Below the pieces are notes generated by a model. That model ran no database searches. It saw nothing but the letters and a program-made list of their open reading frames with translations, and was not told where the DNA came from. Shown in pieces: positions 17,935 through 25,615 of a DNA stretch of 25,615 nt. The first letter of the stretch is position 1. Each line of letters opens with the position of its first letter. Both the position numbers and the translations under genes were made by a program. The stretch is from Scenedesmus sp. ARA3 (Eukaryota > Chlorophyta > Chlorophyceae > Sphaeropleales > Scenedesmaceae), in NCBI GenBank assembly GCA_004335835.1, contig RWJK01001864.1, positions 1 through 25,615 on the forward strand, in the 5' to 3' direction.

Positions 17935-20900
17935 ACGTGATCACAGCAGGGCAGCAGTGGCAGTTGGTTGGCTGGTGGATCATATTCTTTATGCATTGCT
18001 GTGTGGCGCATGGTGCGTGAGCTACCGCCTGGCTAGTTGCAGTTGGTCCTGGTACAGTTGCTGCATTTGAAGTGGATTCACATATTTATCTACTTGCTTG
18101 CACATGAAAGCTCTGTTTATGCCCCTCGAGTTGAGCGCGGGGCCGATGCCGTTATTGCTGTGGCGTATTTGGGACTCTGCTGATGATTAGCGGATCCACA
18201 GCATGGCAGCAATGGCACTTGGATGTTGGTGACTGCCCATCTTCCTGCATTGCCGTTGGGCTTCGAGTGTGCGTGCTGATGCCTGTCTTGAGGTGCGCTC
18301 ATTCGTGATTCTTTTGTGGGTTTCAGCGAGCTTCACAGTCGATGGCGCTATAGGACTGGCACAGCAGTGTCAAGTGCCGCCATTGTTGCTGTTACTAACA
18401 GTGTTACACTGTGGATCTGCCCGGTATGTGAGCGAAGATGCAGAGATTTGAGGAAAGAGAGGCCTGAGAGAAGCGATGCCAGTTTTTCTGCTGCACCGTG
18501 CGGTGCATGTGGTGTAGCATGTGCAGGCGTATATGCCTGCCATGCCGTGTATCAAGCCTGGGCCTGTTCTGAGGCACAGAGCGAGAGGCTGCTTGGATTC
18601 TGGCAGCACCGCATCTGTTATTGCCGTTACATCTCTGCATGGTGCTTGGCTATGCAGCCAGCAGCACAGGCAGACGGTGCAAGGCGGCGAGCTAAGATCA
18701 TCTGTTGGTTGTACTTGACTTTTGCGAGGGGTTGTGCTTTGGCGGCGACCATTTGGCTTTGCTTATGTTTTTTTCTGTTCCGGCGTGCGCTATGTTGCGC
18801 CACTCGCATTGGCATTGGTATGGGCACGCGGCACTGCATATATGCAGGAAGCATTCCCGCACGGTGCGTGGCATCTTATTCTTTGGTGTCACTGTGTTAT
18901 GTTACTTTCTGTGCATGGGCCATTAGGGTCTCAAGAGGCTGTAGTTGGCATGGTGCGCATGTCCTGGTTTTGGATATGCGGGTTCTGTTGTGGTGTGCTG
19001 TGATATGGGTCATGCTCAGCATGATCCTTCCTTTGCTTTCTCAGCAACTGATGCTGAGCAGATGGGAACAGGACGGAAAGCTGGCTGCTGCTGCAGTGGC
19101 GGCAAGAGTCTCGGGCGGAGCAATGCAGCAATGAGGTGCCGTTTGCGAGGCGCATGCGGCTGTGCTTTTGCATTTATGCGTGCCTTGTATCACCGCACCG
19201 GTGGCCTTCTTGCATACTCTTATAAAGCGGCTTGCTTGACTGCCGACATATGCCTGGCAGGCAGCAATTATGTACTTATGTTTGTATGTTTGTATTTGTG
19301 TCCCCTGCATTGAGCCTTAGGCGGCTCGCAGGGTGCTTAATATAAGACTTTTATAACTTATGTGTTCACGGTGTGGACTGCTGCCATACGTACCACGAGG
19401 CATTACCCATCATTTCCAAAAGTTAGTATGTTGAAATTACAGGTGGTGGCTGTCAGCAGCTTGGATGTTCTGCTGTATGATGGGGATGACATGCTGATGC
19501 CATGCATGTGGCTGGGGCAAGGTGTGTGTATGTGTATGGGAAGCAACTCTTGCCATCTAGCCTGGCGTGAAAGCTGGTGTAGTGGAGTGACCTGATCCAC
19601 TCAGAAAATGCTTTTTGAGCTGAATGTGACCGGTTTATGTGCTGTCAGTGCGAGTCTGAAGGAGGTTAGAATGGGGGCTGTGGCTGGTGAAGAGAGTTAC
19701 CTTGGTTTGGCATGACGCAGGGCCAAGGATTAGCTGCACCCTGTGATGCAGTGCAGCAGTGCAGCAGCACGTGTGCCCGCGTGTTATTCTGGTTGTTATG
19801 CCTTGCTTCCTCCTCTTGGTGCCGTAGACGAGGTCCTGCCAGCATTCTGGTTGATAGGCAGGCGAGTTGATCTGGCGTACTACTAGTAGTAGCTGTTTCG
19901 CCGCATTGACAATCAATTTGATCTGCATCAGCTTGGTAGGCAGCGACGGCTGGTAGTGCAGGGGCAGGATCGCCCGTTGAGCCGCTGTGCATATCATCAC
20001 GAGGGTTTTTTTTTGTTTTCTTGCTTGGCAGGTGCCATAACGGGAGGCGAGAGAGGGTGGTGCCGTGCACTTGTTGTATCCTGCAGCTGGGTCCCGGGTC
20101 CGGTCAGACCCTGCTGCGCTGGCATCAAGGTGTGTGTGTGCTGCTTTGAAAGAGGATGGTTACATGTGGGTCCTGGCACCATGTTAGATGGCATACGTTA
20201 CAACAGGGTGTTAGCATGGTCTGAGGCCAGACAGTAGCTGTGGTAGTGTTTGCAGCTGGGGCGTCTTCCATGTCTTCGTTATGTATGCTACCCAGGGTTA
20301 TCAGTGTGGGTGTGGGGTGTGCGTTTGTGTGGGCTTCTGCAAGGTGCTGCATCATTCGAAAGAACAGCGCCATGCAGCTGCTGTTCCGGGTGTCAGTGGC
20401 AGCTGCATGCAGCCCTGCAGCGGAGCAGCTGACTGTGCATCGGCTGCTGCTGGTCAATCTTGGTGGGTATGTCGTGTTCCTATGACTGTGTGTTGTGGCC
20501 ATGCTGTTGCTCTGCCTGCCAGGGACAGTGTGCTGGCACTGCTCCAGTCCGCTGCCGTACACAGCAGTTGCACAATTATTGATCGCAACTGTTCACTGCA
20601 GGCGTTGCACGCGCGGGTGCTGCTGCATCGTGCAGCAGTGAATCGTCTTCACATCTTGTGGAAATGTTTGTGTGGTGGCCCAGCCTGATGCGAGAGCTGG
20701 GTACCATGCCAGCAGTGCTAACATGTTCGAGCCTTTGGCGGGAGTCACACACGCAAACACTGTTGTGCTTTGTTCCTCTTGCTGCAAGTGCACACTTGTT
20801 TGACAGAAAAACGTGTACATACTTTCCAAAAGCGTTGCACTTGTGTTGTTTGGATATTCAGCGAGCAGCCGGCAGTGCTCAGGGTCTCCCGCTTGGGCCG

Positions 20901-21069
20901 CTCAGGTTGCTGCTAAAACTGGCGGCACGTTCGGTTACTGCTCCAGATTTGCGATGTTGCTTTCAGGATATGGCTCAATTGCTTTACATGTGATCTCTGG
21001 CATGGGTTTTCAAAAAAAAAACGGCAGTACTGGCGAGGCAAGATGCTGCAGTGATTGAGCAAAGTGTAA
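17935..21069 (+). other. Long TG-rich probable 3' UTR
   Basis: About 3.1 kb rich in TG on the plus strand, with no domain-bearing frame. The first TGTAA on the plus strand after 17934 is at 21065-21069. Base asymmetry reverses to CA-rich just beyond, as expected where a convergent transcript ends. A 272-codon open frame (18316-19134) is present but has an implausible Cys/Trp-rich composition. An undetected spliced gene is an alternative. Confidence 0.35.
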
Positions 21070-21982
21070 CCGTACAAGGATGCCACATCTGCTCACATCT
21101 GTCTATTGCAGAAGCAATAGTTGAGCTTGATTTGCATGCATGTGCTCGTAAGAGGAGTTCAAACGGCTGCTGAATCGTTCCTTTGGGCCAAAGGACCGAG
21201 GTGAATGCACAGCCACACACCTCAAGCAAGCGCAGCATGTACAGACAGTTGCACACATGCCGCACAAAAGCACATGTCCAATGTTGTTGCACCTCACAGC
21301 TGCAACCACGCGCGCCCAACTTGCGGCAGACTCAACAGCTGCGGCATGCATGCACACGGCCAACAGCGCATGCACGCCTTGCTGCAAACACCTGCTTTGC
21401 ATGCTAAGAAACTCTGCAAACTCCATGTTAACACCATACAATGCAATGCAGCCACTGCAACTTTTGGTGTACATCTGCAACTCGCCCCACGCTTGAAAAG
21501 CCCATTTTCATTTCGAAGGTTGCAACCAAACCCTGCCCGCCAGGGGAGCAAATGACGGGATTATTGGGCAGAGGAAACAACAAGACCACTGGTCATTGTA
21601 ATAAAGAACGAGAGCTGCATAGTCGAGAAGCGTGCACCGATGCTATTCTACCAGACAAACCGCATGGCAGCTGGCAGCAGTACAGGAGCAAGAAAATCAG
21701 GGTTGTGCTGTAGCCCCAACACAGTGTTAACAGTTGCGGCCGAGTTGATGATCGGATGCTGACTCTGTTGCAGCAGACATGATGCCACAAACCAGGCAGC
21801 ATAACATAAGGGGTGGCGATGCGGCAGCAATGCATATAAAGCTGCTGCAAGGGCTGTGTACGACAATGCCACACGACCTTGCTGCATATATGAGCATGTC
21901 ACATGGAGTTGCAGCCCATCAACGGCAACATCTGCATGAAAAACATATGTGAAAGGCCAGTGCGAATATGTGCACTGGACTC
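20984..21982 (-). other. Probable 3' UTR of the small coiled-coil gene
   Basis: About 1 kb that is CA-rich on the plus strand, so TG-rich on the minus (sense) strand. The first TGTAA on the minus strand after the stop is at 20988-20984. No coding exon was recognised. Confidence 0.4.
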
Positions 21983-22528
21983 TCACAGCCATACGCCGCT
22001 ACTCTCCTGAGCCTGCTGCCCCGGCTGCTGCTGCTGCTGCTGCTCCTGCTCTGCCCCGCTGCTGGCCTCAGCAGCAGCACCACATGCAGCAGCAGATGTT
22101 GCTGATGCACTGTGGTCCGACTCCATGTTTGAAACACGTTGCTGGTCTGCTGCTGCTGTGCTGCCTTGCTGCTGCTGCTGCTGCTGTGAAGCTGAATCTC
22201 CTGCAGACGAAGGTGCCAGCCCCATCTGCTGCCGCAGCTGCGAGATGGCCTGCTGCATGTTGTCTTCGTCCACCACTGGCACTGCTGACAGCAGTGAAGT
22301 ACTGCCTGACTTGACACGCTGGATTTCCTCTTCTAGCGCTGCCACGCGCGCCTTGTACTTGGCTATAACAACTACGTTTTCATTTATAGCGTCCCTGTAG
22401 TCCTGATCAGGTCCCTCTGCTGCGATTGCTGCCTTCAGCTCATCCACTGAGCGCTCCAAGTGCGATATAGAGCCAAGAAGGCGGTCCCTCTCGATTTCTA
22501 GCAGAGAAGCTGCTACGTTGGCCGCCAT
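21983..22528 (-). CDS. Small coiled-coil protein of unidentified family
   Basis: An intact single exon of 181 residues. The first ~75 residues look conserved and helical: MAANVAASLLEIERDRLLGS, then HLERSVDELKAAIA, DQDYRDAINENVVVIAKY and KARVAALEEEIQRVK. This is a strong heptad-like coiled coil with charged residues and no signal peptide or membrane span. A second short amphipathic segment (MQQAISQLRQQMGLAP) follows, then a low-complexity Gln/Ala/Ser tail containing two glutamine runs. The start codon is the first in frame. I could not assign the family; a small subunit or adaptor of a larger complex is a guess. The gene is divergent from the purine gene on its right and convergent with the membrane protein on its left. 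Confidence 0.72.
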   Translation of the reverse strand: MAANVAASLLEIERDRLLGSISHLERSVDELKAAIAAEGPDQDYRDAINENVVVIAKYKARVAALEEEIQRVKSGSTSLLSAVPVVDEDNMQQAISQLRQQMGLAPSSAGDSASQQQQQQQGSTAAADQQRVSNMESDHSASATSAAACGAAAEASSGAEQEQQQQQQPGQQAQESSGVWL

Positions 22529-23189
22529 ACTAGACTACTACTTCTGCACAGACTGAAGAGATACGGCGACTACTACAAGCAGTGGAACCTCCACTTGCAA
22601 CTGCTGCTTGGGCAAGCCTTGAAGGATGCAGAAGTGGTGGGTTACAGAAGCATATTCAACTGATCATCAACCAAATTATGCTTGAACTTTGGGTTAGTAT
22701 GAGGGGACAACACGTACGCAACCAGCAACCAGCAAGTAGTGACTTGCTCAGTCTTTGAAGGGTTGTAGCAGCACGGTGCAAGTTGTACCAAGACTGTGAG
22801 CTGGTCCCATGACACCTGACGAGAGGCGATCTTTCCAAAGTCCGGTGAAATCAGGAGCACATCTGATGAACGAACGCTGCTTTCTTGTGTTCGGCTTCAG
22901 GCCTTCAGGGAGCCGGACCGGCAGAGTGTAACATGTCGTGTTGCGCACGATGGGCCTCCCAGGAGTGTGTGAGGAGTCCATCTGGCTCTGCTAGCACCAC
23001 TTAAGACGCAGGCCGCCGAGCTTGAAATCACAGACCTCCCTGGTCACGTTGTGTGGGTCCAGCACGTTTGCTGCGCCAAATCCTAGCCTACAATTGCTGC
23101 TTTCCTTCGCTACAACAGGTTCATTGTGCTCTAAACAAACCCTGTTTCAAAGGGCTGATCGCTTCACCACAGGCAGCATACATTTCGAA
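22529..23189. promoter_or_regulatory. Divergent promoter between coiled-coil and purine genes
   Basis: About 660 nt separate the two divergent start codons. It should hold both promoters and 5' UTRs. No convincing TATA box or known element was seen. Confidence 0.4.
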
Positions 23190-24299
23190 ATGCAGCTGCA
23201 TCGTCAGGCCAGCCAAAAGCTGGATGCAGCGAAGCAGCAGGGCTGTCCGAAAGTGGCAGCTCGGATGCCATCTCGCAGGCGTGCAGCAGCAGTGCAGGCC
23301 TACTTGCCTGCTGCAAGCCAGAGCAGCAGCTTTGTAGGCAGCAGCTGGAGCAGGACCGTTAGCCAGCAAATCCACACAGCTGGAAGGGGTGCAGCTGGCG
23401 TACCCATGAGGTAGGGACTTGTGTTATGCGCATCTGTTAGTTAGTGAAGCATGCTGCGGGAGCAGCTGCATGCTGACACAGCAGCAGGCGCTAGGGTTGC
23501 TGCTGGTTGCTGCTTCTGTGTCTAGGCATGCTGAGAAAGTCTTAGTGCCAGATTGCGTCTGGCATGTTTGAATTCAATAGCTATCAGCTTCAACTGCCTT
23601 GGGAAGGTGTGAGAGCTGCCGCAGATGGGATGATCGCAATTCATGTGCCAGTGCAGTTATATGCAGCGGATTAAGCTTGCCTCCACCCTAGCGACAGCTG
23701 CTGCTTCGGTTTTGGCTGCAACAAGCACAGCCAACTTTTCCTGCGCAGCTGTTTCTCCGCAGCATACATGCTTCTGTTGTCGAGTCGGAGCAGAGTGATA
23801 GCATGGTGTCATGCTCGGTGGTGTGTATTCTTGTAGTGGTTGGTCACTGCTGACAGTTGCTGACTCAGGGATATCAGAGATGCCACCAGGCTAGGCCAGT
23901 GGATAAATCCATTAGCATATTTGACCAACAAAACAGCAGCAGCACACACCATGAGACAGCTTACTCATAACAGCCGGCTGTGTGCAGCAGACAGGGGTGC
24001 AGCGCATGCCCACCAACTTTAAAGTAATCGTTCTGCCATCAACTGCACACCAGCAGCTGCACATCACAGCAGCAGTGCTAGCAGCAGACACTCAACAGTA
24101 AGCCCGCCAGCCCAGCCACTCCCCTGCACACACCACACCACCTCATGCCACCCCAGAGCAAACCACCACCACTAATATCATGGCACCAAAAAGGCAAAGC
24201 ATTGAGGGCATCGCCAGCAAGTGAGATCCATAAGCTGGACCTGTAATGCACAGCTCTTTCCCGCTTGCCCTGTATGTAGCTGCACACATCTACCTGACA

Positions 24300-24394
<95 letters not shown>

Positions 24395-25371
24395 CAGGGC
24401 CCCTGTGCGCATGTGCGGCATCATCGGCATCTTCAAGCAGGAGGGGCCCGTTAACGTGGAGCTGTACGAGGGCCTGCTCATGCTGCAGGTGAGGGCGGCA
24501 GTGACATCAAGCTGCAGGCTCATTGATGTGGCTTGTCCGTGAGTCTTGTAAGTCGTTAGGTGAGTCTGTGAGAGGCTGCAGCATGACGGCACCGCACTGG
24601 GCCTGCTGTTGACGTAGTCAGGCGCAGCCTGCCCCTTGGCTATGCACAGCATCCTCAGTGCTGTGTGGTGGGTGCTGCGCCAACTGCAAGCCCTCTGACC
24701 CGCACAGCTGCTGCCGCTGCTGCCGCTGCTGCTGCTGCTGACATCTGCAGCATCGTGGCCAGGACAGTGCCGGCATGGTGACAACCGACTGGGCCAAGTT
24801 CCGCGAGTTCAAGGACAACGGGCTGGTCAAGGACGTGTTTGCCAAGAAGAGCGTCATGGACAAGCTGCAAGGTGCGGGTTTAGGGATCAGGTTAAACCAT
24901 TGTCAGCTAATAGGCCGAAGTCATGACTGCACCGTCATCACAGGGTGTCTGATGGTTTACCTTTTGTCCATGCTGGCTGCAGGCCAGGTTGGCATCGGGC
25001 ACGTGCGCTACCCTACCGCTGGATCAGCATCTGCTCAGGAGGCCCAGCCGTTCTTTGTGAACAGTCCGCTGGGCATCTACCTCATCCACAACGGCAACCT
25101 GACAAACACGGATGAGCTGCGCGACATGCTCAACAGCAGCAGCAGCTTCTTCAACAGGTGCGGGGCAGGGGCGATTGTAGGGGGGCGGCAGCAGCAGAAG
25201 CAGAAGCAGCAGCAGCGTCATGCACAGGTTTGCGCAGCGGCAGTTTAACTGTGTCTTGCAGGTGATTCTCAGCATATACAGCGGCGTTGCTTGTGTGCAT
25301 GCACAGTCTGCAGCCTTCATATGTGGCACGCTCTCCCTTCACAACCAGGCACATTATCACCTCAGCCGACC

Positions 25372-25429
<58 letters not shown>

Positions 25430-25615
25430 CAGGCACCTCAAGACTGACAGCGACAGTGAGGTGCTGCTCAACATCTTTGCCGACGAGATCCACCGCGCAC
25501 ACCAGCGCTTCGTGCAGGTGTGTGGGTTGCAGCAACACGCTCTTGTTGTCAGCATGCACGCGTGCTGTACACATGCACGCGTGCTGTACACATGCACGCG
25601 TGCTGTACACATGCA
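23190..25615 (+). CDS. Amidophosphoribosyltransferase (glutamine PRPP amidotransferase), 5' part
   Basis: First committed enzyme of de novo purine synthesis (PRPP + glutamine to 5-phosphoribosylamine), in plastids in plants. Exons 23190-23410, 24398-24488, 24751-24871, 24983-25157 and 25433-25517 join in phase to 231 codons; the rest lies beyond the edge. Residues 1-79 are Arg/Ser/Ala-rich ([20 protein letters not shown]), a likely plastid transit peptide. The class II glutaminase domain then begins at Cys80 ([12 protein letters not shown]), the catalytic N-terminal Cys after processing. Further glutaminase motifs are [40 protein letters not shown] and [12 protein letters not shown]. The phosphoribosyltransferase half is not in the window. 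The start at 23190 is the first in-frame ATG; an in-frame ATG 25 codons later (MPSRRR) is an alternative. Enzyme identity is firm; the leader is inferred. Confidence 0.93.
24300..24393 (+). repeat. CTG tract ending at the exon 2 acceptor of the purine gene
   Basis: About 31 uninterrupted CTG units end 4 nt before the acceptor AG (24396-24397) of the exon that carries the catalytic Cys. Confidence 0.97.
25373..25426 (+). repeat. CTG tract ending at the exon 5 acceptor of the purine gene
   Basis: About 18 CTG units followed by gtgccag and the exon starting at 25433. A shorter, interrupted CTG/CCG run (24715-24740) precedes the exon 3 acceptor at 24750. Confidence 0.96.
25554..25615. repeat. 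19-nt tandem repeat at the right edge
   Basis: At least 3.3 units of catgcacgcgtgctgtaca run to the window edge, in the intron after exon 5 of the purine gene. Each unit contains the palindrome gcacgcgtgc. Confidence 0.93.

Noticed and set aside
18316..19134. 272-codon open frame on the plus strand
   Set aside because: Cys/Trp-rich composition, no domain, no clean splice context, and a TG-rich setting like a 3' UTR. Kept only as a possibility.
24575..24600. Possible acceptor copy before exon 3 of the purine gene (CTGCAG followed by CATGACGG)
   Set aside because: Similarity to the real exon start is too short and weak to separate from chance.

Overview
The window is nuclear DNA from a green alga. 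The evidence is spliced genes with short GT-AG introns, long CTG/CAG tracts, alanine- and glutamine-rich proteins, a plant-type K+ channel, a plastid-type purine enzyme, and TGTAA motifs (the chlorophyte poly(A) signal) downstream of genes. Moderate GC and heavy CAG/CTG use would suit a chlorophycean such as a Scenedesmaceae relative, but that placement is inference. No rRNA, tRNA, CRISPR array or intact transposon was seen. One 149-base assembly gap (10482-10630) lies inside a CAG/CTG tract.

Layout. (1) 8605 down to the left edge, minus strand: a voltage-gated Shaker-type K+ channel of the AKT/SKOR kind. It has six membrane segments, the pore filter GYGD, a C-linker, a cyclic-nucleotide-binding domain (CNBD) and the start of ankyrin repeats. 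I rebuilt 15 exons with consistent phase (816 codons), plus an ankyrin exon at the left end. (2) 11412-9389, minus: a 389-residue coiled-coil, Gln-rich protein of unknown function in three exons. (3) 11843-14498, plus: a 267-residue IMPACT/YigZ (UPF0029) family protein in six exons with a probable organelle-targeting leader, divergent from gene 2. (4) 16143 to 17851 or 17934, plus: a polytopic membrane protein of unknown family, followed by about 3 kb of TG-rich probable 3' UTR. (5) 22528-21983, minus: a 181-residue single-exon coiled-coil protein, convergent with gene 4. (6) 23190 to the right edge, plus: amidophosphoribosyltransferase (first committed step of purine synthesis), first five exons, divergent from gene 5. 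The genes look like unrelated housekeeping or transport functions and do not form a pathway.

The most unusual signal is architectural. In genes 1 and 3 most introns carry one to three partial copies of the adjoining exon end together with its splice site. Donor-side copies lie just downstream of the exon and acceptor-side copies just upstream. They range from nearly identical (1 mismatch in 65) to strongly decayed. One makes an in-frame 126-nt alternative donor with a better consensus than the presumed one. A second theme is that CTG (or CCTG) tracts on the sense strand sit directly before splice acceptors in all five multi-exon genes, apparently serving as the pyrimidine-rich tract.
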